The notes: generated from the letters alone by a model not told the origin. 25,383 nucleotides of DNA from Ruminococcus sp. (GCA_003446315.1 DMBA01000297.1:1-25383), one strand, 5' to 3'; positions 8,928-16,354 are shown, numbered from the stretch's first letter. Program-made: numbers and translations.

Positions 8928-10142
8928 ATGCGGTTTTATGAAGATTTGCCCGCAGATCTGGTTGCGGAGATCACAGAGCATCAGCGCAGAGGGTGGGTCT
9001 CCCCTTTTGCCTGTCAGAACAGCGATGTCATACGCCGGCTGAACAGACCCACCGATGAACCGAAAATCTACCGGCAGCCGTTTTCCAAGGATGCCGACAA
9101 GATCCTGAACAGCGCGTTTTATAACCGCTATGCCGATAAAACGCAGGTGTTCTCCTTTTTCCGGAATGATGATCTTTCGCGGCGGGCGCTGCATGTGCAG
9201 CTTGTCTCGCGCATTGCAAGGAATATCGGTTCTGTGCTGGGACTCAATGCCGATCTGATCGAAGCAATTGCGATCGGGCATGATATGGGTCATACCCCCT
9301 TCGGACATGCCGGCGAACATGCTCTGCATCAGCTTTATCACGCAGAAACCGGCAGATGCTTCCGGCACAATCTGCACAGTGTCCGTGTGCTGGATACGAT
9401 CATCCCCTATAACATTTCCCTGCAAACGCTGGACGGCATCGTGTGTCATAACGGCGAGCTGCCGATGGCGGAATATTATCCGCAGCCAATGACATCCTTT
9501 GCAGATTTTGATGCACGGATGCAGGCATGTATTCTGGATGAAGACGGCGATAAAAAGCTGGTTCCGGGCACATTGGAAGGCTGTCTGGTGCGCATCTGCG
9601 ATATGCTGGCATATCTCGGCAAAGACCGTCAGGATGCCGTGCGTGCCCATCTGATCCCGGATGAAAATATTTTTTCGCAAACGATCGTCGGGAAAACGAA
9701 TGCGGAAATGATCAACAATCTGGAAGTCAATCTGATCGCCAACAGCTACGGAAAGCCGTATCTGAAATTTGATGCAGCGCATTTTTCCGCCATGAAACAG
9801 CTCAAGCAGGAAAATTATGAGCGCATTTATCTGCGGGAAGCCGTACAGAAACAGGTGCGGGAAAGCGTTGTCCCGATGATGGAACAGATGTACCGGCAGA
9901 TCTATGCAGATGCCGTTTCCCGCAGCAAAACATCGTGTCTGTATCAGCATCATATTGCAGCGGTGCTCGAAAAGCAGCGGTGGTATCCCACAGAGCATTC
10001 TTATGCTGACAGCGACCCGCATGATCTGACGATGGATTTCATCGCCGCAATGACCGATGATTACTTCGTGGATTATTACAATTATCTCTTTCCGCACAGC
10101 AAATACCGCATTTCTTATATCGGATATTTTGACGAAATGTGA
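8928..10142 (+). CDS. dGTPase-like HD-domain phosphohydrolase
   Basis: The 404-residue protein resembles deoxyguanosinetriphosphate triphosphohydrolases, which release triphosphate from dNTPs and adjust nucleotide pools. The N-terminal segment YRQPFSKDADKIL...KTQVF matches the family's substrate-region signature. The metal-binding histidine is His89 (RRALH) and the HD pair is His118-Asp119 in GHDMGHTPFGH. Near the C-terminus, FIAAMTDDYFVDYY matches the family's MTD motif. ATG 8928 lies 2 bases after the dnaE stop, and AAAGAGG overlaps that stop, so translation is coupled. The pairing with dnaE fits dNTP control during replication. The frame is open further upstream inside dnaE, but that is an artefact. 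Whether it prefers dGTP cannot be told. Confidence 0.88.
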   Translation: MRFYEDLPADLVAEITEHQRRGWVSPFACQNSDVIRRLNRPTDEPKIYRQPFSKDADKILNSAFYNRYADKTQVFSFFRNDDLSRRALHVQLVSRIARNIGSVLGLNADLIEAIAIGHDMGHTPFGHAGEHALHQLYHAETGRCFRHNLHSVRVLDTIIPYNISLQTLDGIVCHNGELPMAEYYPQPMTSFADFDARMQACILDEDGDKKLVPGTLEGCLVRICDMLAYLGKDRQDAVRAHLIPDENIFSQTIVGKTNAEMINNLEVNLIANSYGKPYLKFDAAHFSAMKQLKQENYERIYLREAVQKQVRESVVPMMEQMYRQIYADAVSRSKTSCLYQHHIAAVLEKQRWYPTEHSYADSDPHDLTMDFIAAMTDDYFVDYYNYLFPHSKYRISYIGYFDEM

Positions 10143-10170
10143 AAAATCCTGCGTTTTGAACGAAAACCGC

Positions 10171-10189
10171 ATGCGCTGCCGCATTTTTT
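10171..10189 (+). terminator. weak candidate terminator after the dGTPase-like gene
   Basis: ATGCG and CGCAT (10171-10175 and 10180-10184) form a 5-bp stem with a 4-base loop, running into a six-T tract at 10184-10189. The stem is short, so termination may be partial. It lies 28 bases after the last gene of the DNA-metabolism string and before a separate promoter. Confidence 0.4.
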
Positions 10190-10220
10190 GGGGAATTAAA
10201 GAAATCTTATGATTTTTGAC

Positions 10221-10249
10221 TTGCATTCTGTCTGCGCACATGCTATAAT
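10221..10249 (+). promoter_or_regulatory. extended -10 promoter for the glycosyltransferase gene
   Basis: TTGCAT at 10221-10226 and TATAAT at 10244-10249 are spaced by 17 bases, and TGC directly precedes the -10, giving an extended -10. A second TATAAT overlaps at 10249-10254, and TTGACT sits at 10216-10221. Transcription would start near 10256. The ribosome site GAAGGAAGGA is at 10281-10290. Confidence 0.8.
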
Positions 10250-10299
10250 ATAATGTGGTAAATTTCCAGTTTGAGAACACGAAGGAAGGACAGGAATTC

Positions 10300-11391
10300 A
10301 TGTCAGATTATCAAAAAATATTGGTTGTCATTCCGTCGCTGGATCCGGATGACCGGTTGATCGAGGTCATCAAAGGCGTACAGGAAAAAGGCTTCACAGA
10401 TATTCTCCTTGTGGATGACGGTTCGGCAGACGAGAACCAGCATTTCTTCGAGGAAGGCAAAGCACTCGGCTGCGAACTGCTGCATCACGGGGTCAACAAA
10501 GGCAAGGGCAGAGCTTTGAAAACAGCGTTTGACTGGTTTTTGAAGAACCGTCCGGATTCCGCCGGCGTTGTCACGATCGACGGCGACAATCAGCATCATC
10601 CGGAAGATATCGCTGCATGCGTGGATGTGATGTTTCAGCAGCAGAAGGATGCGCTGATTTTGGGCGTGCGCGATTTCGATGAACCGAATGTGCCCCCGAA
10701 AAGCCGCTTCGGCAATAAGTGTACATCTATGGTATTCCGGCTGTTCTGCGGACTGAACGTCAGCGATACACAAACCGGACTGCGCGTATTCCCGCGGGGC
10801 ATCATCCCCAAAATGCTGGAAATCTCCGGCGAACGCTTTGAATATGAGACAAATATGCTGCTGGTGTGCAAACAGGCAGATATCCCGCTGGTGGAACAGA
10901 CCATCCGCACGATCTATATTGATTCCAATGCCACTACCCATTTCCATCCGATCAAGGATTCGCTCCGTGTTTACGGCATTATCATCAAGTTTTTCCTGAG
11001 TTCTCTGCTCAGTTTCCTGCTGGATTACGGCTTGTTCAATGTGTTTTATGCCATCTTCCAAAAGGGCATCATGGCAAATCACAAACTGTTCTTTGCAACA
11101 ACGCTTGCCCGTATTCTGAGCTCGCTGTTCAATTTTACGGTCAACCGCAAAGCCGTGTTCCGCAGTGACGCACCGCTTTCCACAACCATAGGGCGTTATT
11201 ACATTCTCTGGGGCTTCCAGCTTCTCGCATCCTTCGGATTGGTCAAGCTGCTCTCCGGCGTTTTCGGCTCCGGCTCCGGCATTGTGGCAGTGCTCAAACT
11301 GATCGTGGATCTGTGTCTGTATTTCATCAGCTTCCGTGTACAGCAGGCATGGGTCTTCAAACCGGAAAAGAAAGAACCCGCTGCATCCTGA
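10300..11391 (+). CDS. family 2 glycosyltransferase fused to a GtrA-like membrane domain
   Basis: The 363-residue protein joins a dolichyl-phosphate-mannose-synthase-like GT-A domain (about residues 5-220) to a four-helix GtrA-like domain (about 225-355). The glycosyltransferase shows VVIPSL, DDGS at 39-42, NKGKGRALKTAF, the metal-site DGD at 94-96, and a DTQTGLRVF segment. Such enzymes move a sugar from a nucleotide sugar to a polyprenyl phosphate, and GtrA domains help flip or anchor the lipid-linked sugar. It therefore probably acts in cell-wall or surface glycan modification at the inner membrane face. ATG 10300 is chosen because GAAGGAAGGA is 9 bases upstream; an in-frame start at 10255 would lie at the promoter. 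The gene has its own promoter and a strong terminator, so it is likely monocistronic. Confidence 0.9.
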   Translation: MSDYQKILVVIPSLDPDDRLIEVIKGVQEKGFTDILLVDDGSADENQHFFEEGKALGCELLHHGVNKGKGRALKTAFDWFLKNRPDSAGVVTIDGDNQHHPEDIAACVDVMFQQQKDALILGVRDFDEPNVPPKSRFGNKCTSMVFRLFCGLNVSDTQTGLRVFPRGIIPKMLEISGERFEYETNMLLVCKQADIPLVEQTIRTIYIDSNATTHFHPIKDSLRVYGIIIKFFLSSLLSFLLDYGLFNVFYAIFQKGIMANHKLFFATTLARILSSLFNFTVNRKAVFRSDAPLSTTIGRYYILWGFQLLASFGLVKLLSGVFGSGSGIVAVLKLIVDLCLYFISFRVQQAWVFKPEKKEPAAS

Positions 11392-11392
11392 T

Positions 11393-11498
11393 AAAAAAAA
11401 GAAAGCGGGCAAATGCCCGCTGCGCCCCATAGCTGTACGCTGTGGGGTTTTTTTATATCAAATCAGTGTGTGTTAGGAGAACACAATGTCGATCTGAC
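11393..11498 (-). ncRNA. candidate small RNA with a CUCCU loop
   Basis: A minus-strand transcript of roughly 106 bases is bounded by the promoter at 11506-11538 and an intrinsic terminator. Reading leftward, the RNA would begin with UGUC-AGAUC-GACA (11499-11487). Next is a 6-bp hairpin UGUGUU/AACACA (11485-11480 with 11474-11469) whose loop is CUCCU, complementary to Shine-Dalgarno sequence. A second hairpin of CCCCA/UGGGG type occupies 11447-11425. The terminator stem AGCGGGC/GCCCGCU (11421-11415 with 11410-11404) is followed by UUC and eight U (11403-11393). No open reading frame of note lies in it. It ends just past the stop codon of the convergent glycosyltransferase gene. Nothing here proves transcription, and I do not match it to a named RNA family. 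Confidence 0.5.
11425..11454 (+). terminator. intrinsic terminator of the glycosyltransferase gene
   Basis: CCCCATAGC (11425-11433) pairs with GCTGTGGGG (11439-11447) around a five-base loop, with one T-G wobble, and seven T follow (11448-11454). The hairpin lies 33 bases after the stop codon. On the other strand the same stem would sit inside the candidate small RNA. Confidence 0.88.
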
Positions 11499-11505
11499 AG
11501 TTCCT

Positions 11506-11538
11506 ATTATAGCAAACCAGATGTGCAAAAATTGTCAA
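11506..11538 (-). promoter_or_regulatory. extended -10 promoter, minus strand, for the candidate small RNA
   Basis: On the minus strand TATAAT (complement of 11506-11511) is preceded directly by TGC, a consensus extended -10. TTGACA lies at the complement of 11533-11538, but at 21 bases spacing, which is longer than ideal. Extended -10 promoters tolerate poor -35 placement. Start of transcription would be near 11498. Confidence 0.6.
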
Positions 11539-11589
11539 ACTAAGGCTGCCGGCTGAAATTTTTTTTGCATTCGGCATCACATATCTGCG

Positions 11590-11627
11590 CCCCTGCTGTG
11601 CATATGCTTGCAGCAGGGGGTTTTTTT
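11590..11627 (+). terminator. intrinsic terminator abutting the symporter start codon
   Basis: CCCCTGCTG (11590-11598) pairs perfectly with CAGCAGGGG (11611-11619) around a 12-base loop, then one G and seven T (11621-11627). The T-tract ends exactly where ATG 11628 begins, and the only Shine-Dalgarno-like run (AGGGGG) lies in the 3' arm of the stem. This could be a regulatory attenuator that also hides the ribosome site, or the end of an unrecognised upstream transcript. No known riboswitch class was recognised in 11455-11589. Confidence 0.8.
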
Positions 11628-12935
11628 ATGATTTTGCTGACAAAATGGAATGATCTGCTCTGGCAGTGGCTGCTGCCGGTTCTGCTGACGGCAGCGGCTG
11701 TACTGTGCGGGATCCGGCAAAAAGGCAAACCGGTCATCGGATTGATGCGGATGCTGCGGGAACTGTTCGGCGGCTTGTTTACCAGCCGGACAGATGCAAA
11801 CCAGCGGGGCATCTTTGCAAATGCACTTGCAGCCGCCATGGGAACGGGCAATCTCATCGGGACAGCACTTGCACTGATCCACGGCGGCGCAGGCGCAATC
11901 TTCTGGATGTGGATTTCTGCACTGCTGGGCATGTTCCTCGTTTATGCAGAGAATGTGCTCGGCATCCGGTTCCGGCGCGTACATCCGGACGGCACGATCA
12001 CCGGCGGTGCACTGGCTTATCTGCGATACGGCACCGGCGCAAAGCTGCTGACAGCTTTTTTCGCATTTTGCTGTATCTTTGCGGCGCTCGGCATGGGGAA
12101 TATGGCACAGAGCAGCACCATCGCGCAAAGCGCCGCTTATTTTCATATGCCGCATGCAGGCAGCGGGATGCTCATTGCATTGCTGCTGTTTGTGATTCTC
12201 CGGCGCAGCCCCGCACATGCAAAAGCCTTTGCAGCCCGTCTGATGCCGCTGCTTTGCGGCATGTATCTGATCGGATGCGGCTATCTGATTCTGCGAAACA
12301 GAAATGCGCTGCCGCATGCATGTATGGAGATCCTGCGGGGTGCCTTCGGATTACAGGCAGCCGGCTGCGGATGCACGGCGGGGATTCTGCTGCAAAGCCT
12401 CAGCATCGGATTGCGGCGCGGTATTTTTTCAAATGAAGCAGGACTCGGCAGCTCTGCGCTGCTGCATATGGATGCGGATTCCGATGATCCGGTTTTGCAG
12501 GGAAAATGGGCAGCGGCAGAGGTCTTTCTGGATACGGTCATCTGCTGTACTGCAACGGCACTCGTCATTTTGACTGCGCCTGCGTGTCAGCCCGCAGCCT
12601 TCACAGACGCTTCTGCATTGCTGCTGCATGCCTTCTCAGCGGGTCTGGGGGATGCGGCATCTGTTTTCCTGTCCGTCAGCATGATGCTGTTTGCGTTTGC
12701 GACCATGATCGGATGGTATCCCTGCGGCGCGGCATGTGCCGGATATCTGTTCGGGAAAAACGCATGTACTGTATATTTTGCCGCATATGTCCTGCTGGCA
12801 TTCGCCGGCGCACTCGGCTCCCCTGCATGGATCTGGGCGTTCTGCGATTGCTGCAACGGCATGATGGCGCTGCCGAATTTGTATGGTTTGATGATTTTGT
12901 CAAAAAAATCAAATTCAGGCAGGTTCACATCTTGA
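11628..12935 (+). CDS. sodium:alanine symporter (AGCS) family protein
   Basis: The 435-residue polytopic membrane protein matches the alanine or glycine:cation symporter family, which imports small amino acids with sodium. Visible signatures are MGTGNLIG (residues 71-78), GGAGAIFWMW (86-95), a YAENVLGIRFR stretch near 106-116, and RRGIFSNEAGLGSS at about 263-276. It is a little shorter than most family members (about 450-480). ATG 11628 fits the family's N-terminal helix, but it directly follows a terminator T-tract, and its ribosome site lies in the terminator stem. Candidate starts inside the coding region would cut the first helix. The last codons overlap the promoter of the next gene. Many alanines and cysteines are normal for this hydrophobic protein. 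Confidence 0.88.
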   Translation: MILLTKWNDLLWQWLLPVLLTAAAVLCGIRQKGKPVIGLMRMLRELFGGLFTSRTDANQRGIFANALAAAMGTGNLIGTALALIHGGAGAIFWMWISALLGMFLVYAENVLGIRFRRVHPDGTITGGALAYLRYGTGAKLLTAFFAFCCIFAALGMGNMAQSSTIAQSAAYFHMPHAGSGMLIALLLFVILRRSPAHAKAFAARLMPLLCGMYLIGCGYLILRNRNALPHACMEILRGAFGLQAAGCGCTAGILLQSLSIGLRRGIFSNEAGLGSSALLHMDADSDDPVLQGKWAAAEVFLDTVICCTATALVILTAPACQPAAFTDASALLLHAFSAGLGDAASVFLSVSMMLFAFATMIGWYPCGAACAGYLFGKNACTVYFAAYVLLAFAGALGSPAWIWAFCDCCNGMMALPNLYGLMILSKKSNSGRFTS

Positions 12936-12960
12936 CTTTTTAGCAGAAATATGATATAGT
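12932..12960 (+). promoter_or_regulatory. SigA-type extended -10 promoter for the oxidoreductase gene
   Basis: TTGACT at 12932-12937 and TATAGT at 12955-12960 are 17 bases apart, with TGA directly before the -10. The -35 overlaps the stop codon of the symporter gene. Transcription would begin near 12967, giving a leader of about 130 bases. The leader contains a CAACAA/TTGTTG hairpin and two tiny overlapping reading frames. Confidence 0.82.
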
Positions 12961-13098
12961 TAAGGAAAGAAGTTTCTAAATAACAATTATTTGCACAATC
13001 AACAATATTTTCTCTTGTTGAAAATGAAAAATATGAAAAGAATATGACCGTTTCTGCGATCGCTGTTGATGCGGTCTGCAAAGAACAGGAGCACAGAT

Positions 13099-14475
13099 AT
13101 GTTTGATTTTGATATTTTAATTGTCGGAGCCGGGCCGGGCGGCATTTTCTCCGCATATGAACTGTGCAAAGCGAACAAAGGACTCCGGATCGCCATATTT
13201 GAGACCGGAAATCCGCTGGATCAGCGCAAATGCCCGATCGACGGCAAAAAAGTGAAAAGCTGCATCCAATGCAAGACCTGCGCCATCATGAACGGCTTCG
13301 GCGGAGCAGGCGCATTCTCAGACGGAAAATACAATATCACCAATCAGTTCGGCGGCACATTATATGCATATATCGGCAAGCAGGAAGCGCTCTCGCTCAT
13401 GCGATATGTGGATGAGATCAATCTCGCATACGGCGGCGAAGGCACAAAGCTCTATTCCACCGCCAATACCGCGATCAAAAAGAAATGCTTTGAAAATGAC
13501 CTGCATTTGCTGGATGCGCAGGTGCGCCATCTGGGAACGGATAAGAACTATATCGTGCTGCAAAATCTCTATGAATTGCTGCAAAAACAGGTGACATTCT
13601 TCTTCCGGACAGAGATCGAACGAGTGGAACGTCTGCCGGAAGGCTATGCGGTCATCGCCGGAGAGCAGCGGTTTACCGGCAAAAAATGCATCATTTCCGT
13701 CGGAAGAAGCGGCAGCAAATGGATGCAATCGGTCTGCGCATCGCTCGATATTCCGACAAAATCAAACCGTGTCGATATCGGCGTGCGTGTGGAATTGCCG
13801 GCTGCGGTCTTCTCCCACCTGACCGATGAGCTCTATGAAAGCAAGATCGTCTATCGCACCAAGCAGTTTGAAGATCTGGTGCGGACATTCTGCATGAATC
13901 CGCACGGCGTTGTGGTCAATGAGAACACAAACGGCATCGTGACAGTGAACGGGCACAGCTATGAAGACCCCGCGCTGCACACGGATAATACCAATTTTGC
14001 ATTGCTGGTGAGCAAGCACTTTTCCGAGCCGTTTCAGGACAGCAACGGCTACGGCGAAAGCGTGGCGCGGCTTTCCAATATGTTGGGCGGGGGCGTGATC
14101 GTGCAGCGCTTCGGCGACCTGATCCGCGGCAGACGCAGCAATGCACAGCGCATCGCAGAGAGCTTTGTCGTCCCGACCCTTGCAGCCCAGCCCGGTGATC
14201 TGAGCCTTGTCATTCCGAAGCGCATTCTCGACGGCATCATCGAAATGATCTATGCGCTCGATAAGATCGCACCGGGAACGGCAAATGACGATACGCTGCT
14301 TTACGGCGTTGAGGTCAAATTTTACAACATGGAAGTCGGGATCGACAGCAATCTGGAGACAAAATACGCCGGTTTATATGTCATCGGTGATTGCTCCGGC
14401 GTGACCCATTCGCTTTCCCATGCATCCGCATCGGGCGTACATGTCGCAAGACACATCTTGCAGCAGGAAGTATAA
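13099..14475 (+). CDS. FAD-dependent oxidoreductase, COG2509-like
   Basis: The 458-residue protein opens with a dinucleotide-binding motif, IVGAGPGGIFSAYEL (residues 8-22), and ends with GLYVIGDCSGVTHSLSHASASG, the flavin-binding signature near the C-terminus. Between them lies Cys45-Pro and a C-x2-C-x2-C cluster (Cys55, Cys58, Cys61), directly followed by GFGGAGAFSDGK. This pattern is typical, as I recall, of the uncharacterised FAD-dependent dehydrogenases of COG2509. The substrate is unknown, and the cysteines could bind metal or an iron-sulfur centre. ATG 13099 has AACAGGAG 7 bases upstream. Its own promoter overlaps the symporter gene end. It is followed at 12 bases by a membrane protein gene, so the two are probably co-transcribed. 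Confidence 0.85.
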   Translation: MFDFDILIVGAGPGGIFSAYELCKANKGLRIAIFETGNPLDQRKCPIDGKKVKSCIQCKTCAIMNGFGGAGAFSDGKYNITNQFGGTLYAYIGKQEALSLMRYVDEINLAYGGEGTKLYSTANTAIKKKCFENDLHLLDAQVRHLGTDKNYIVLQNLYELLQKQVTFFFRTEIERVERLPEGYAVIAGEQRFTGKKCIISVGRSGSKWMQSVCASLDIPTKSNRVDIGVRVELPAAVFSHLTDELYESKIVYRTKQFEDLVRTFCMNPHGVVVNENTNGIVTVNGHSYEDPALHTDNTNFALLVSKHFSEPFQDSNGYGESVARLSNMLGGGVIVQRFGDLIRGRRSNAQRIAESFVVPTLAAQPGDLSLVIPKRILDGIIEMIYALDKIAPGTANDDTLLYGVEVKFYNMEVGIDSNLETKYAGLYVIGDCSGVTHSLSHASASGVHVARHILQQEV

Positions 14476-14487
14476 GGAGGACTCAAT

Positions 14488-14964
14488 ATGAAAAAAATCG
14501 GTATGCAAATGAACATTTGCCTCAGCATCACACTGAGCTTTGTGCTCACACTCATCGGCGTTCTGCGCCATTTCACGATTATCGGCTTTCTTCTGAGCTT
14601 CATCCTCAGCCTGATTATCAGCTTTGCGATCGGATGTCTGCTGCCGATGCCGCGCATCCGGACAGCGGTGTGTAAAAAAGCAAATGCAGCGGAGCACAGC
14701 AAAAAAGGCAATCTCGTATGCAGTCTTGTCTCCGATCTGATCTACACCATTCCGATCACGATCTGCAATGTATTTCTGGGTTACCGGCAGGCTGCAAGCC
14801 ACGGCGCAGACGTTTCATTCCTTCGCATGCTGATCCCCTCTCTGCTGATCAGTCTGGTCGTTGCATTTGTGCTGCTTTATTTTGCAACACCGTTTTTCCT
14901 CAACCGCATTATTGCGAAAAACGGATTGCCGCCGATCCAGACAAACCGTCCGTCCGGGGAATAA
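14488..14964 (+). CDS. four-segment membrane protein of unknown function
   Basis: The 158-residue product has four hydrophobic segments arranged as two pairs: about residues 10-26 and 31-52, then about 79-95 and 109-132. A basic, hydrophilic link (around residues 56-75, with KK and R) lies between the pairs. Each pair ends near a proline-containing turn (LLPMP and ATPFF), suggesting an internal duplication. I recall a distant resemblance to small DUF2798-type membrane proteins, but this is not verified. AAGGAGG precedes ATG 14488 at good spacing. It sits between the oxidoreductase and the ylmH-like gene on the same strand. Confidence 0.75.
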   Translation: MKKIGMQMNICLSITLSFVLTLIGVLRHFTIIGFLLSFILSLIISFAIGCLLPMPRIRTAVCKKANAAEHSKKGNLVCSLVSDLIYTIPITICNVFLGYRQAASHGADVSFLRMLIPSLLISLVVAFVLLYFATPFFLNRIIAKNGLPPIQTNRPSGE

Positions 14965-15018
14965 CGAAGCACATCCCATTTTGAAACGCAGTACAATATC
15001 ATCATAACGGAGCAACCA

Positions 15019-15771
15019 ATGAAAAATGATTTTTTAAGGAAACGATTGCTGGATCTCGCTGCACAAAGCGATCGCACAGGCAGATTCACATTCACGGATT
15101 TTCTGAATGAAGCAGAGCTTGCAGAATTCTATGCCATTCGGTCAGAACTGCCCGCCTGCGGCTTCACAATATCCGGCGGCTATGAGGATGCAGAGCGCGT
15201 CATGATCCGGTTCGGCAGTGAGGAACAGCTCGGTTATCTCGAACCGTTTCCGATCCGCGTGCTGCATATTGCACCGCTTCAGGAGAAATTCGGTGAGCAG
15301 CTTTCCCATCGGGATATTCTCGGCTCTGTGATGCATCTGGGCATTGAGCGCAGTGCAGTCGGCGATATTCTGATTGACGGAAAAAGCGCGTATCTGCTTT
15401 GCAGCGCCGATCTTTCCGATTACATTTGCAGCGCACTGGAGCGCGTAAAGCATACTTCGGTTCGTTGTCAGATCACGGATGATCTGCCGGAACTTGTCGG
15501 TACACACACCGAAACGCAGAGCATCCAGATCGCCTCTGAACGTCTGGATGCCGTGATCGCAAAGGTGCACCGCATATCCCGCGGAAGCTGCACCGAATTG
15601 CTGCACACAGGTCATGTTTTTATCAACGGTGCGGCAGTGGAAAACGGCAGCCGACTGCTCAAAGAGGGTGAAAAAGTCAGCGTGCGCGGGAAAGGCAAAT
15701 TCCGTTATCTCGGCATAACAGGGAAGACAAAAAAAGGAAATCTGATCGCGGCAGTTGATGTGTTTGTCTGA
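15019..15771 (+). CDS. ylmH: YlmH-like S4-domain RNA-binding protein
   Basis: The 250-residue protein has the YlmH layout. The N-terminal and middle part includes HRDILGSVMHLGIERSAVGDI (about residues 97-117), the family's most conserved stretch. A C-terminal S4 domain (about 174-232) contains ERLDAVIAKVHRISRG and the GxVxxNG-type GHVFINGAAV. YlmH binds ribosomal RNA, and in Bacillus it has been linked to ribosome-associated quality control and to cell-division genes. Here it stands outside the usual division cluster, downstream of an oxidoreductase and a membrane protein. CGGAG lies a few bases before ATG 15019. A bidirectional terminator follows 52 bases after the stop. Confidence 0.9.
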   Translation: MKNDFLRKRLLDLAAQSDRTGRFTFTDFLNEAELAEFYAIRSELPACGFTISGGYEDAERVMIRFGSEEQLGYLEPFPIRVLHIAPLQEKFGEQLSHRDILGSVMHLGIERSAVGDILIDGKSAYLLCSADLSDYICSALERVKHTSVRCQITDDLPELVGTHTETQSIQIASERLDAVIAKVHRISRGSCTELLHTGHVFINGAAVENGSRLLKEGEKVSVRGKGKFRYLGITGKTKKGNLIAAVDVFV

Positions 15772-15822
15772 TGAAACGATATTGCTGTCACTTCGATCAC
15801 ATTTCCGAAACAATCCGGCAAC

Positions 15823-15864
15823 AAAAAACAGCATCCGCATTTCACAAACGGATGCTGTTTTTTT
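15823..15864. terminator. bidirectional intrinsic terminator
   Basis: AAAAAACAGCATCCG (15823-15837) pairs with CGGATGCTGTTTTTT (15849-15863), with a loop of 11 bases and T-tracts in both directions. It ends the ylmH-side transcript on the plus strand and the glycosylase transcript on the minus strand. The glycosylase stop codon (15842-15844) lies inside the loop. Confidence 0.93.
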
Positions 15865-16354
15865 CGTTTTCCCGTATGATCTGCCATGCGCCGATCAGTT
15901 TCGGCAGCGTCCATGCAGCATTCGCAGGCGAGGTAGAAGGAAGCTGCACCGCCGGGATTCCCGTCACCGGAAGCTGATATTTCTGATAGTATTTTGCAGC
16001 CGTTCCGCCGTTGACAAACACCCGCCGGATAGCAGCATGCTGCAAAATCGGCATCAGGTCATTCGGCATCACATTCCGGATGCTGCTGTCGGATGAACCG
16101 CAGATATCGCACTGACCGATCACATCCCACAATGCAATATGATTTCGCAGTAAAAACGCGGTTTTCTCCGATATTGCAACCGGTACATTTTCCTGAAATA
16201 CGGCAGCCGTCACGCGCCAGAACCGATTCTGCGGATGCCCGTAAAAAAACTGCTGCTCCCTCGATTTCACAGACGGAAAACTGCCCAGAATCAATATTTC
16301 CGAATGCGCATCATAAAGCGGCGGAAACGGATGCGTGATCCGCTGACTTTCCAC
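15842..16354 (-). CDS. hypoxanthine/uracil-type DNA glycosylase
   Basis: The 170-residue protein belongs to the uracil-DNA glycosylase superfamily, which removes deaminated bases to start base excision repair. The segment ILGSFPSVKSREQQFFYGHPQNRFW-type signature lies at about residues 22-46 (GSFPSV, then YGHPQNRFW). LWDVIGQCDICGSSDSSI and the C-terminal LPSTSPANA support the DNA-deoxyinosine glycosylase branch. The start is GTG 16354, with AGGAGG seven bases upstream; an ATG two bases earlier is out of frame. It follows the AraC-type regulator on the minus strand, separated by a terminator-like hairpin, so it may depend on read-through. Its stop codon lies in the loop of the shared terminator. 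Confidence 0.87.
   Translation of the reverse strand: MESQRITHPFPPLYDAHSEILILGSFPSVKSREQQFFYGHPQNRFWRVTAAVFQENVPVAISEKTAFLLRNHIALWDVIGQCDICGSSDSSIRNVMPNDLMPILQHAAIRRVFVNGGTAAKYYQKYQLPVTGIPAVQLPSTSPANAAWTLPKLIGAWQIIRENEKNSIRL

Noticed and set aside
8784..10301. Antisense open frame of 505 codons across the dGTPase-like gene
   Set aside because: It covers a well-supported HD-domain gene on the other strand and has artefact-like composition.
11469..11498. Plus-strand reading of the same hairpin: AGGAG in a loop followed by a four-codon frame (ATG TCG ATC TGA)
   Set aside because: No plus-strand promoter of quality precedes it, while the minus strand has both promoter and terminator, so the minus-strand RNA reading is preferred.
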